Shown here: positions 12,001-18,398 of the stretch, one piece after another | How positions within the stretch are numbered: position 1 is the first letter of the stretch | Layout: each line of letters begins with the position of its first letter | Source: CBDCWQ01 sp965223435 | Lineage (GTDB): Bacteria > Myxococcota > Kuafuiibacteriia > Kuafuiibacteriales > Kuafuiibacteriaceae | Reading direction: 5' to 3' | Assembly: GCA_965223435.1 (NCBI GenBank) | Contig: CBDCWQ010000022.1 | Location: 124,001 to 188,000, forward strand | DNA length: 64,000 nt | Program-made: the position numbers and the translations under genes | The notes under the pieces: model-generated | Databases searched by the model: none | What the model was told of the DNA's origin: nothing | The model's input: the letters and a program-made list of their open reading frames with translations, nothing else

Positions 12001-12909
12001 AATGGATTCCAGTCCTACTCCCTCCGGGTTCTCGACAACCGCTGAAACTTGGTATTTGTAGGGACGGACCCGTGCCGCGACCGCTTCTTCATGCTCCGTC
12101 GCGTGTACATCCGTAACCGGTTCACCGTCGCGAAACACACGAAACGATAGGGCCAAGCCCGGGGGAATCCGAGCGCCATCATCAAAGTGGGTGGGCGCCT
12201 TCCACCACAATTGGACCAGGCCCCCTGAAGCCGTTGCCCCGACGTCGCGCGGGGAGAGGCTACGCCGCATGAGACGCGCAAGCCTCCCGCTTTGGGGACC
12301 GCCGACCTCTGGTTCCTGCACGCGAAGCGCTTCATCCTCGGTTCGAAGGGCCATGTCCCCGGTAGCCGGACGCACCCAATAGCCATGTCCTGGCAAAAGC
12401 AAATGCTCCGTCTCTACCGACTGAAAGTTCTGGTCGTGGGCATTCCAAACAAACGCCTCCTCAAGATTCAGTGCCTCGAACGGCGTTGCGTCTGTGACCC
12501 CCAAGAACCGCCACCTGGATGCCGTCGAGGTCGCGACCAGACCGGTCTCTGTTTGGCCATCCCAGGGCAACGAAAGCGTTTTCGCAGACCAAACCCAATA
12601 ACCGACACCCGCTTGGGCCACCGACGGACGAATCGGGGAACGCGGCGCGTCCGGGGTGCGCAATGAGAGTGGCCACAACTCAAACCCTTCGGCCTCGAGC
12701 GCATCCCGCGCCAGCGCAGACTCGGGAAAGTGCAAAAGATTCCACCCTGGCTGGAGGGCATATGAATCCGACGCTGTTTGCACGTCGGACGCCAACGTCG
12801 GCGTCGAAAGAAGGAACGAAGTGCTCAAAAGGGCGCTTCGCAAAATGCAATGCTGCCTGGCAGCCAAAAGCAACACCCCCAAATGGCTGCCCTTGATGTT
12901 AGGGTTCAA
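4420..12909 (-). CDS. Giant secreted toroid protein 1 with duplicated C-terminal cargo
   Basis: 2829 aa if started at TTG 12909, which has GGAGG five bases upstream and yields a usable signal peptide ending near TPTLA/SD (residue 40). The open frame extends to TTG 13107, but that lies before the export signal. Layout: PGWN/W-rich module (about 50-190); fibronectin-like segment (230-325); sialidase-like beta-propeller region with SQDGGRSFG-type boxes (335-865); alpha/alpha toroid (about 995-1570) with AYTQGI, GWPFSWNT, TGANAW, AIDNCSWL and QESSYHLEATMGL. Then come an Ala-rich hydrophobic helix (1633-1654), a WEPAGFI adaptor, and two copies of a ~540-residue unit (1582-2114 and 2284-2829) separated by an Ig-like segment. 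It shares head and toroid with giant proteins 2 and 3. Toroids of this shape are common in glycoside-processing enzymes, but I cannot point to catalytic acids. Surface effector or adhesin role is inferred. Confidence 0.85.
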   Translation of the reverse strand: MNPNIKGSHLGVLLLAARQHCILRSALLSTSFLLSTPTLASDVQTASDSYALQPGWNLLHFPESALARDALEAEGFELWPLSLRTPDAPRSPIRPSVAQAGVGYWVWSAKTLSLPWDGQTETGLVATSTASRWRFLGVTDATPFEALNLEEAFVWNAHDQNFQSVETEHLLLPGHGYWVRPATGDMALRTEDEALRVQEPEVGGPQSGRLARLMRRSLSPRDVGATASGGLVQLWWKAPTHFDDGARIPPGLALSFRVFRDGEPVTDVHATEHEEAVAARVRPYKYQVSAVVENPEGVGLESIRSQPIHVAILAPGAPPPPGDFETPASLTDGRERAGMPKTALSTQNGKTYAHVAYVTWSAGGKKSNIRYAQSEKAGVAGSFGPARLVSTLAESRRVSFLALAAHAHQVSLAWVEEVNESRGGQSEIYVVQSQDGGRSFGPPQSVRRNTAWKHNPNVGYDRFGRHHLVWGEAHKVYYLKNLEGVPSSVFDVRKREVATEKLQYMAYYAPFENTPCTCKDCWCEESYLLRDPPSQGGQADSGVWQSPPTPSGTVGPGVAFVERIEESDVHEPSLHIDGDTLSIVARQSRMWDNKPVLNPAWVDMVQRPIYSDVVVQRQQPTRLLVGWRSVWKTAFAEGDRDLVPGIGYQHQYLYSGSWHDEPQIKVAQRPLTPGAWGKTHRTVTEWRISTVASGRVATDWQHTPAYPQVYTSSEGVLTAVFEQSALVPSQAAEANALTTFNVASSKDGGLSWSAYDRVGVGQAPQLAISAPGETGILFFAPETSSSPGAIRWVYGQQGQGFGPVVTLSRAPVLSVRRGPRGENIGVAFGAPSLSAHAELFLAAWVRKGAIGRSHDQIVTARAARVSAFSHLDVEVKKEAAPVQSVAMTVRAVNKYFMPVDTGGAVEVSRSATSPARFDGSPNVVSLAEVAPLALRFELQSGVGELILPVVEPQEGLAPGDATVSMRFTNPQHGIDSSALRHVTGKDGGGGRYAEAIGARDRLLRHPPDMEEPAQFYYQVEYLPGVPHDGFEAQDPATEPSERLSAQDAHHLAGFERVWAYTQGITLAQLATSSGSYGPKAIGLARYLCHHAVRKPNGIIMGWPFSWNTKDDDWADARLVTGANAWVIHGLGVFLTSDAYREAPPEDQKMLMACYQNGLDGLQEHRRRLPIDESRMGSLMSAGWTTRGLESVGSPHRLRDENAGLFKDVDLDHRFSYYSVLDAIGYGAFSPTEIRICALGDDCGGQPFHSAAWQVRAVSQEAEWAALKARVPAQNVVTEHSLDVLQVLKHALKHSDSLGPQNPESRRAWTQKLASWRNELRDGVFFLLWDGDGWRDEFIDTLAHLESEKPVVPLTAAQAHRRALRMQAMQSALDGGSLGRVITGGTIHHDAQGVRFEASPHTAIDNCSWLALSVEDDLDGFYAERLGRCLEYTVIQFVKDLSAGDEDCDPTRARCPPRRTYRGTHYFQNAFKDPYIEPSLLQESSYHLEATMGLILGLLKFAQAHPGDPSAAAFLEEAHQLWGGAQSFVDDHGFLYSSQRIQDLSARLESSTALVWFIDVYTYFAENIDPTLTLRTPEPDVPQLVEQLQILWSGVDGTEHGAVRLGAKTTFINGKVRTKGLQSVVKMVDELLRIPAPLAAAAMSSMVAAGHLSSGFTEIDPGLETIFLGGEAPPGEYWEPAGFIVAEDILAQPLRTYVRDESEIRAFVPLYRDAPTVISQDNLAVAFDDDRIYYFQVGRQGIDESPLGDFRVLLPSPGAVWPVYALKSSHGRYDILNAFVQAHPRWKKAQAAVSWLPESVQSVWLSLVEISVRSEFGTIAAQEFGLDAPFADTPFDPSAAAGIARPDIEEIKWHSDAKHGTQFTVEFTPGSGHDFGREFHEAVIECSYNQKNLSSKPYQRDVDIIRREGTPRRFEIGQVVASTKDLEEQTKRFNKIPNWMVSASFFGDGVGFPPRDKDLRCKLWVKQRHGEWSEAADFSLRLWRDWTPVIGDLDGYPYIDVPVGRNMDEGVASVLDAIPSASKIYLNAASIYDCGPTGDEKVTLGIVVVSNSPSSFSGKKNRYMRIHTKSDGKPYFKWDHYYCIGMLTQVEGKGSEDFSIRIPEKQIYIPPKGSEGQAYGDDSDASAAFYSASEFYAYAHEDVSGLDTAVGGIHVLTFGDDGNVHPDGPVHFEVGAYAATPSTWTYRVYNDHADPIELQVEHLSPYLRVEPSQFSLGGTGLTNGDDHTPRWRDVKVSVNQDALVGYPAGLFEDQVSFREAKTGEIWATRFVTVDLVDRLANEATLVEFQGLVGRLDAIWSKVSGNQWAEPIQLGTKTVFINGKARTKLMQAAVKAVDELMTVPAPLAAAAMSSMVAAGHISSGFTEVDPGLETIFLGGDAPSAEYWEPAGFIMAQDILAEPLGTYVRDEMEIRRDVPLYREPPSLVARANPAMNFDDELVYYFLVDRIGIDESPVGGFRFLDPEPDAEWEVYALRADQKRERILDTFVTTHPRWVSAQASSSWMPDPIRGPWLSLVELTVRSEFGRSDAEAFVHGSTGLHTRPESLAADVGQPELLEIGWEHDATRGTQIRIEFIPGNIDDFPKEMEEAVLECSPDEGKLRKQPFETDDGIIRRTGQPIASPYNLDENKKTGDPVKDALLKFINFLPKKRVNVPYFGPNLPFPGPRENETLKCRLWVRGKTGGWSEAVTFPLKLWRDWTAKISSTRGSPVIEVPIAENLGQDIVSTLDSIPEGAPPIAHALSIFDCGPTGDEEEGLRNVVFSAPRGWRKKKFYKFEYGKSTKDRLQWDHYYCIKVLTLVSGDGPGQPYSIRFPTKRVYIPPKGGAKASEP
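6568..8166 (-). repeat. Cargo unit, copy A, of giant protein 1
   Basis: Encodes the first ~530-residue C-terminal unit. It shares with copy B the motifs KTTFINGKVRTK, PAPLAAAAMSSMVAAGH, GFTEIDPGLETIFLGG, WLSLVEISVRSEFG, LWRDWT, YDCGPTGDE and YIPPKG in the same order. The two copies are clearly homologous but diverged, so the duplication is old. Confidence 0.88.
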
Positions 12910-12914
12910 ACCCA

Positions 12915-12919
12915 CCTCC
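12915..12919 (-). promoter_or_regulatory. Shine-Dalgarno deciding a TTG start for giant protein 1
   Basis: On the minus strand GGAGG sits five bases before TTG 12909-12907. No ATG lies between the frame's first possible start and the signal peptide, so this site supports a TTG start. Confidence 0.5.
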
Positions 12920-13248
12920 CCACGGCAAAGAGGACGTCCGCGCCTCAAGTACTCTTCAGACACACGTCCCAAGCCTCGCCTACGCCCACCGAGCACCGTA
13001 GTCAACGCATTTTGCTGAGGAAAGCCCCCAGACCTGCGACCGCAATGTCCTCGTGCAAATGGGATTGCAAATACGGACCGGATTGTCTGAGGACCCTTAC
13101 CCGGCAAACCCTGGTTGCCGTGCTTGCCTCAGCGGCCGCCGAGGGGCTGATCAGTCAAACGGCTCATCGCGGGGCTTCATCACTGCCGTATGGGCGGCCA
13201 AAACTCTTCAGCCGGTAGTCGGTGTTCGAAATATAAGCATTGGCCGCA
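12920..13248 (-). other. Upstream region of giant protein 1, no gene seen
   Basis: This stretch separates the giant gene from the Rhs relic. It presumably carries the giant gene's promoter, but I see no convincing -35/-10 pair, hairpin or coding region. The frame of the giant gene stays open to 13107 without recognisable protein features. Confidence 0.4.
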
Positions 13249-13467
13249 TCATTGAGAGACCGATGTTGTGTAACCAAAGCTTGCAAATGCTACCGCCGGC
13301 GCAATGGCATCGACGATAGCGATGACCGCACCCACAATGGCCGAAACAAACCCGATAAATGACCGGCCGCTGGGATCGACCAAACTGAACGGTCGGTTGA
13401 GAACGTAGCTGTAACGGTTATGGTTCTGGAGATCGAGTTCGGCCTGGATGAGCGCCGACCTTGTGCC
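13249..13467 (-). pseudogene. Rhs/YD-repeat core C-terminal relic
   Basis: Reading the minus strand between an upstream TGA (13470-13468) and TGA 13251-13249 gives about 72 residues. They contain NRYSYVLNRPFSLVDPSG, the signature at the end of the Rhs/YD-repeat shell, followed by a hydrophobic stretch (GFVSAIVGAVIAIV), as is usual after DPSG in Rhs-type toxins. No start codon, shell repeats or RBS are present, so this is a remnant of a deleted polymorphic toxin gene or its junction. It lies in the same orientation as, and just upstream of, giant protein 1. The match to the Rhs signature is direct; the history is inferred. Confidence 0.75.
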
Positions 13468-13548
13468 TCACGTGTCGAGGAGCCCACCAACGCTGTTCGG
13501 CCTTAGGGCGCCGGTCCCGAGGTGATCCAGGAGGTTATGGGACGTGCT

Positions 13549-14406
13549 TCAGTCCTGGGGGGGAACAACAACGAGCCGATGGATGTCCAGCGCGGTATTC
13601 TCCAGGGGGCCGGGGTTTGAGGATAGAGCCTCAGCGCTGAGCCACGCTTCAAGCCTTTTTCGTGAGATGCTTTCACGCGAAAACACAGCCACAATGACGA
13701 TGGGACCGAGGGGGAGGGGGAGACCAACGGCTTCGGGAATTTCTTGACGAGCGACGTCGGACGCGATGGCGATGCTGGTGGCGACATCGAGCGTTTTGGC
13801 AGAAGGATGAAACCAATGGAATTGGCCTCGGCTATCGCGGCCGACGACGGTCAAGTGTTTCAGCCCCGCAGGGTGGAGGTTGCTATAAGAAAAGAGCAAA
13901 CGTTCTCCGGCAATCAATTTTTCGTGAACCCGCACCGGGCGCGGGCTGGTCGGGCCAATGCGAAAAATACGAATGCCGACCATGCTTGATTCGAGGCCAT
14001 TTTTGGGCGTGTGCTGCGGGCCACGCGCTTGAAAGCCGCTATCCCCGTTGATGTCTGAAGGTGCACGTACAAAGAGCACCACGCCCAACGCCACGGCTAG
14101 AGCTCCGCCGGCAAGACCGAGGGCCATGGGGAAAGATGGGCGCCAAGAATTTTCGTTTTTTGCGGCCTCTTCGTTTTTCACGACCTCTTGATCGGCAAAA
14201 ACCAGGTCCAAGATTTGGCTTCGACGTTGTGAACTTGCGAGCTCCGGCGGCACGGATGCGACGGCTTCGATGGCACGCTTGAAATCGTCGACCTGACGGG
14301 CGCAATTTGGACAGTCTTGCAGGTGCGATGTGAGCGCGTCGGCCGCTGGCCTTGGCATGTCGTCTTCTGCGAACCGAAGGAGGTCTTGGGAATCAGGGCA
14401 CGTCAA
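13549..14406 (-). CDS. Zinc-finger anti-sigma factor with DUF4384-like periplasmic domain
   Basis: 285-aa single-pass membrane protein. The N-terminus carries a putative-zinc-finger anti-sigma motif (HLQDCPNCARQ, HxxxCxxC, around residues 28-38). A membrane helix lies near residues 95-117 (MALGLAGGALAVALGVVLF). The C-terminal region (LLFSYSNLHPAG, VVGRDSRGQFHWFHP, IVIVAVFSRESI) resembles the DUF4384 fold often linked to anti-sigma factors and kinases in deltaproteobacteria. Its ATG overlaps the stop of the sigma-factor gene (ATGA), so the two are translationally coupled. It probably holds the sigma factor inactive at the membrane until an envelope signal arrives. Assignment rests on motif, topology and partner gene. 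Confidence 0.85.
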   Translation of the reverse strand: MTCPDSQDLLRFAEDDMPRPAADALTSHLQDCPNCARQVDDFKRAIEAVASVPPELASSQRRSQILDLVFADQEVVKNEEAAKNENSWRPSFPMALGLAGGALAVALGVVLFVRAPSDINGDSGFQARGPQHTPKNGLESSMVGIRIFRIGPTSPRPVRVHEKLIAGERLLFSYSNLHPAGLKHLTVVGRDSRGQFHWFHPSAKTLDVATSIAIASDVARQEIPEAVGLPLPLGPIVIVAVFSRESISRKRLEAWLSAEALSSNPGPLENTALDIHRLVVVPPQD

Positions 14407-15095
14407 CGTTTGAGCTCCAAAAGTTCTGGCTGAAGTTGCTTCAGCGCTCGATGCACACGATTGCGCAAGGTGCCCTCGGGGCGCCTCAGGATCTGCCCCA
14501 TCTCGGCGTAGCTCAAGTCGGAGAAAAACCTCAAAAGGACCGCCTCTTTTTGTCGCCTGGGAAGATTGGCCACAGCCTTTTCCACGACCCGCGTGCGCTC
14601 GGCGTGCAAAAGCTCATGTTCGGAGCTTGGTTCTGGGTCCGCGCCACCCAGTCGTGCCCACCGCACCAAGAAGGTACTGCGCCGCCGCGCACTCCGTGTC
14701 GTCTCTCGACAAACATTGAGGCACAGATGAACCAAAAAAGCGCGAAATCGGCCGCGCGCCTCGTAAGCTCTGCGGGTCTTCCATAGGCGCAGGAATGTTG
14801 TTTGGCACGCATCATCTGCCAGCGCACGGTCACCAAGGTACTTGGCCGCAAACCCCACGACTCTGAGCTCATGACGCTCTAAGAGTACACGAAACGCCCC
14901 CTGGTGGTCCTGCTTGAGCAAGGCCATCAGAGCGTCGTCACTGTGCTCTGAGAGTGCCCCTCGTTCTTCCCCTTTGTCCCTGTGTGAAGGTATACACCCG
15001 CTGTTACCGTTTGCGTACCAGCTTGTCCAATCGCAAAGCGCGCTGGAATAAAGATCGAGAGATCTCGTGGACTCTAGACACCCATTTTGGCACAT
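14403..15095 (-). CDS. ECF-type RNA polymerase sigma factor
   Basis: Extracytoplasmic-function sigma factor that would direct RNA polymerase to a small regulon. Region 2 is visible in DDALMALLKQDHQGAF, LGDRALADDACQTTFLRLW and the following FRAFLVHLCLNVCRE. Region 4 is seen as LPRRQKEAVLLRFFSDLSY, followed by the EMGQILRRPEGTLRNRVHRAL helix-turn-helix. The start is uncertain. ATG 15095 adds ~55 unconserved residues, whereas ATG 14927 cuts into the conserved region 2 helix, and no GTG or TTG lies between. The frame is open to 15449, but that would overlap the divergent lipoprotein gene. It is co-transcribed with its anti-sigma partner (4-bp overlap). Confidence 0.87.
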   Translation of the reverse strand: MCQNGCLESTRSLDLYSSALCDWTSWYANGNSGCIPSHRDKGEERGALSEHSDDALMALLKQDHQGAFRVLLERHELRVVGFAAKYLGDRALADDACQTTFLRLWKTRRAYEARGRFRAFLVHLCLNVCRETTRSARRRSTFLVRWARLGGADPEPSSEHELLHAERTRVVEKAVANLPRRQKEAVLLRFFSDLSYAEMGQILRRPEGTLRNRVHRALKQLQPELLELKR

Positions 15096-15128
15096 AACCC
15101 AAGGGCCCAAGAGTCGGGCGAAAGACCC

Positions 15129-16166
15129 ATGAAAGCGTTTGGTATTGGCACTGTGCTTGCCGTAGCCCTGGCGGCGGGATGTGGCCGCGACTTTGAGGCC
15201 TACCGTATGGGCAATCGCGGGACAGAGGCTCCCATTTTGCTGGCAACCGATCCTCCTCTGGTCACCGACGAAGATACGGTCGACCTGATCGGCAGCGCAC
15301 CGGCGGGAACCACCGTGCAGCTCTATCTCGATCCAGAATGCGCGGTGCGCGTGGGACCATCGGGCGTGAGCAACGCAGACAACGTCTTCCGGATCACCGT
15401 GTCGGGCATTCGACAAAACGAAACACTGATTTTGTACGTCCGGGCGCAAAGCCCTGTGGTCTCTGCATGTTCGGCGACCGGATTCCGAGTCCGCCAGAAC
15501 CGAGATGGTCCGAAAGTCCCCGTCATCGTCGGGCCGGATTCCACTCAGAGCGTGTTTGTACGAATGCGAGGCGAGGCTGAGGATGGTCAGATCGTGCGAA
15601 TTTATCGTAACAGCCTCTGTGATTCTCGTTTCCTCATGGGGGAAGGCACCGCCTCAGATTTTAATGAATTCGGGATATTGCTAAGCCAAAACTTGGACCC
15701 TGGGCGCACCACACTCCTGTACACCCAAGCGAGCGACAGCGCCGAAAACAGGTCCCGGTGCAGCCCGAGCGGTTTCCTCATCACCCATCAAATGCCCACG
15801 GCTTGTCGGGTCGTCCTCATCGAGAGCACGCGACGCATATTTTGCGCGGTTCAGGGTGTCAACGGACCTGGTATTGACGGAGACGAGCACTGTGCTTCGA
15901 TGGGGCTGCGCTGCACCGGAGTTCCGAGAATTACGGCCGGCACCAGTCCATATGACGTATGCCATGCCTTCCATCCAGAGGCGGAGCGCACCTCCAGTGA
16001 CAGCGGCTCCCATAGCGTCTTTTATTGCAGCGGCGCCGACGAGGGTCTTGCTTGCCCGGGAAACGTTCCTGCCTGCCACGACTGTCCGCCATGCACGACC
16101 ACCTTCGATTGCAACGAGAGTCGGTCGATGTTCTTCGGAGAGTGGTACGCCGAGTGTGCACCCTGA
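15129..16166 (+). CDS. Lipoprotein with two Ig-like domains and Cys-rich tail
   Basis: 345-aa lipoprotein. ATG 15129 starts a classic lipoprotein signal (ALAAGC). Two repeated ~95-residue units follow, each with a bacterial Ig-like pattern (PAGTTVQLYLDPEC... and EDGQIVRIYRNSLC...) and each closing with CSATGF / CSPSGF. A C-terminal part rich in paired cysteines (DVCH, CPGNVPACHDCPPC) is probably disulphide-bonded. No enzymatic motif is seen. It is divergent from the sigma-factor operon, with start codons only ~34 bp apart at most, so the promoters must overlap the coding ends. It may be a target of that sigma factor, which is inference from position. Confidence 0.8.
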   Translation: MKAFGIGTVLAVALAAGCGRDFEAYRMGNRGTEAPILLATDPPLVTDEDTVDLIGSAPAGTTVQLYLDPECAVRVGPSGVSNADNVFRITVSGIRQNETLILYVRAQSPVVSACSATGFRVRQNRDGPKVPVIVGPDSTQSVFVRMRGEAEDGQIVRIYRNSLCDSRFLMGEGTASDFNEFGILLSQNLDPGRTTLLYTQASDSAENRSRCSPSGFLITHQMPTACRVVLIESTRRIFCAVQGVNGPGIDGDEHCASMGLRCTGVPRITAGTSPYDVCHAFHPEAERTSSDSGSHSVFYCSGADEGLACPGNVPACHDCPPCTTTFDCNESRSMFFGEWYAECAP

Positions 16167-16179
16167 GCTTGCCGGAAGT

Positions 16180-17685
16180 TCATTCCGCAGCATGATCACT
16201 CGCCGAAGGGTCCGCAAACCACAACTCATAAACGAGGGCCGCAAGGGCGGTGGTGGCGGCAAGCGTCCAAGACGCAATGGCGAGCCGATCCCACCGTTCG
16301 GTGCTCGACTCTAAACGCGCCTGCTCCGACGCCGATGCGCGTTGAAAGGCCCCAAACTGATTGTTCGCATGAATGCGAAAAGCGACCCCAAGGCCGGCAA
16401 AGGCCGCTGAAGCACCGAGACCAATCCACGTTAAGGGCCTCGGCCGCGCGACGGAAACACGGCTCTCGAGAGCGATTCGTTTTTGGGCCAAAGTCTTGCG
16501 ATCGAGAAAAGAGCCAATATGTGGAAGCTGTGCCAAAACCTGCTGGTCAAAGGGCGTCCCAAACAGCTTTCCAAAAGCCTCGTGGGCAGCTCCGCGCGTG
16601 GCCATGGTAGGCGCCCGGGCCCGGAGACGACTGAGGAGGAGGAGCGGCTCAGCCGGGAGCAAATACTCCAGCGCGTCGTCCACGTTTTGCAGAAAAACGG
16701 TATCGCGCATAGGCAAAATCACTTGTGCTTTTTGTGGTCCGAGATGCAAATCGAGCAGGCGAATGCCATCCGCACCTTCAGCCAAAAGTCTGCCCGGCTT
16801 GTGGGTATCCAAAACAACCCGACGCCCGGACGCAACGGTGAGGTCCACCAAGGGCGCATCGCTTTCGGGCGGAACAGCAAGGAAATCTGGCCGATACTTT
16901 TCGTTGGGGATGCTTTTGTTGGCCGAATACACAAAAGCGGCAAGCTCCTGGTAAGACACCTGTCCATCAAGGTTGAGATCCGCACCACCTCGCAGTCCCG
17001 AACGCACCTCGTGACTAAAAACACCCGCCTGGTACTGCTCCCATTCGTGGCTGTTTTTTGCCGCGGAGGTCGACAAAAAAAGGCCGGTGTTGGGCCGTTT
17101 CACCAACTCCTCATCATCGAAACGTTGGTGGTAGGCCTCTCGTGTTTCATCCTCTCCACGATCAAAAACGAGGAAATAGGACTTACACGCATCTATGATA
17201 ACGTGGTTGATATCCGCATAGGACCGACCCAATACCCGTTTGTAAAAATGGTCCCGGGTAATGGCTCCGTCCTTGAGCGCAATGCGGCCCTCCCCCCGTT
17301 TGACGTCTCCGTGCCCGGCGTACACGAAGTAAAACACGGTCTTCTCCCCAAGTGCCTTGGCGTCTCGTACTTCGCGGCCAATGGCGGTCAGTGCATCATC
17401 GAGGGCGCCCCGCGTCGGGGCCCCTTCCGGGCGAAGATAGGGGTACAAGTTGCGGCTGGCTTCATCGAATTCTACAAGAAGATGCGTGGTGCTTCCGAGC
17501 TGCCCAAAAAAATTCGCATATTGAGCAGCGTCGTCGTCGGCATATCGAAGCGCAGGCGTATTTTGGCCCAGACTCGCATTGTTTCCAATGATGAGCGCAA
17601 AAGTCCGTGCCCCTTCTGCCCGAGGCACAATGGCCAGCGAGAAAAGGAGAACCAAGAATAAACGAGATGCATACCTCGTGGTCAT
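16180..17685 (-). CDS. Exported caspase-like (C14) protease with EF-hand-like loop
   Basis: 501 aa. ATG 17685 is preferred over 17715 because GTGAGG lies about six bases upstream and the signal peptide then begins with MTTR. The caspase/metacaspase fold is shown by FALIIGNNASLG, the His of YAGHGD (about residue 125) and the Cys of IIDACKS (about 167). A DLNLDGQVSYQE loop (about 236-247) matches the EF-hand/dockerin calcium-binding pattern, in keeping with calcium control of metacaspases. Two membrane-like segments close the protein (LGASAAFAGLGVAF and LAATTALAALVYELWF). It is the last gene of a three-gene same-strand cluster with a chaperone-like and a DUF1521-like protein. Cleavage specificity is unknown. 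Confidence 0.86.
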   Translation of the reverse strand: MTTRYASRLFLVLLFSLAIVPRAEGARTFALIIGNNASLGQNTPALRYADDDAAQYANFFGQLGSTTHLLVEFDEASRNLYPYLRPEGAPTRGALDDALTAIGREVRDAKALGEKTVFYFVYAGHGDVKRGEGRIALKDGAITRDHFYKRVLGRSYADINHVIIDACKSYFLVFDRGEDETREAYHQRFDDEELVKRPNTGLFLSTSAAKNSHEWEQYQAGVFSHEVRSGLRGGADLNLDGQVSYQELAAFVYSANKSIPNEKYRPDFLAVPPESDAPLVDLTVASGRRVVLDTHKPGRLLAEGADGIRLLDLHLGPQKAQVILPMRDTVFLQNVDDALEYLLPAEPLLLLSRLRARAPTMATRGAAHEAFGKLFGTPFDQQVLAQLPHIGSFLDRKTLAQKRIALESRVSVARPRPLTWIGLGASAAFAGLGVAFRIHANNQFGAFQRASASEQARLESSTERWDRLAIASWTLAATTALAALVYELWFADPSASDHAAE

Positions 17686-17799
17686 CCATGACCTCACACA
17701 AACATGAACGCGCACAAACGCTCCCTAACCCCTCTGCCCGGGTCGCGTCCAGAGCCTGCCGAGGGCCAGCCGAACCCTCGGGGCTCCGGACATGACGGC

Positions 17800-18336
17800 T
17801 TACGCCTCCTGATCGGATTGGGCCTCTAGGTGAATCACCTTGAGAAGAATGCAAGCACGATGGGTCGCAGCCTCTCTCGCCTCCGGATCTGCATCCAGGG
17901 CGCTCAGAAGGTCCGTCACACCTTCCTCCATACGCCCCAACGAGAGGCGAACCTCGCCCCGGTTTGCCAGTGCCGTGGGGAAATGAGGGTTGATCTCAAG
18001 CGCCCGCGTGTACTTCTTGTCGGCCTCCTCGAGCGCGTCTTGTCGCTGGGCGATGCTTCCGAGTGCCGCGTGAAAGTACGCATCGTAGGGGTCCAGTGCG
18101 ACAAGACCATCGAATACTTGCTTCGCATCCTCCAGTCGGCCTTCGTTCAGGCATCGAAAACCAGACTCGGCCATGTCGTATTGGGCCTCTTTGCCGATTC
18201 CTTCAAGCTCACCAAGAGAAATGTGGCCTTGCAAAAACTCAGCCAGCCGCTCGGGGCTGTAGGTGAGCAGTTTGCCATCTAGGCCACTCGGGACGGGCGG
18301 CATGGAAGTGTGTAAATCTAAGTGTTCGTTTTTCAT
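17800..18336 (-). CDS. SycD/LcrH-like TPR chaperone
   Basis: 178-aa soluble protein with tandem TPR motifs. The arrangement follows type III translocator chaperones of the SycD/LcrH/CesD family: a short N-terminal helix, then LGELEGIGKEAQYDMAESGF, then GRLEDAKQVFDGLVALDPYD, then AALGSIAQRQDALEEADKKY. The wording 'edAkxvFdgLvaLDpYD..f...LG' is the family's hallmark. ATG 18336 is preferred over 18348 because GGAGG precedes it by five bases. It sits 62 bp downstream of a DUF1521-like gene, itself a type III effector-associated domain, suggesting a chaperone and client pair. No type III structural gene is in the window, so a general TPR role remains possible. Confidence 0.78.
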   Translation of the reverse strand: MKNEHLDLHTSMPPVPSGLDGKLLTYSPERLAEFLQGHISLGELEGIGKEAQYDMAESGFRCLNEGRLEDAKQVFDGLVALDPYDAYFHAALGSIAQRQDALEEADKKYTRALEINPHFPTALANRGEVRLSLGRMEEGVTDLLSALDADPEAREAATHRACILLKVIHLEAQSDQEA

Positions 18337-18341
18337 GATAT

Positions 18342-18346
18342 CCTCC
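18342..18346 (-). promoter_or_regulatory. Shine-Dalgarno selecting ATG 18336
   Basis: GGAGG on the minus strand lies five bases before ATG 18336 and inside the codons following the alternative ATG 18348, making 18336 the better start. Confidence 0.6.
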
Positions 18347-18398
18347 AAGAAAGGCCCAGGCGGCCTTCATCTATCGACTCGCTGCGTTGCACCCGTTT

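Noticed and set aside
14403..15449. 348-aa version of the sigma factor
   Set aside because: The first ~120 residues are antisense of the lipoprotein gene and have no sigma features.
16483..17661. 392-aa plus-strand frame antisense to the caspase gene
   Set aside because: It lies wholly opposite a clearly conserved gene with a signal peptide and catalytic motifs, and its own translation shows no recognisable features.
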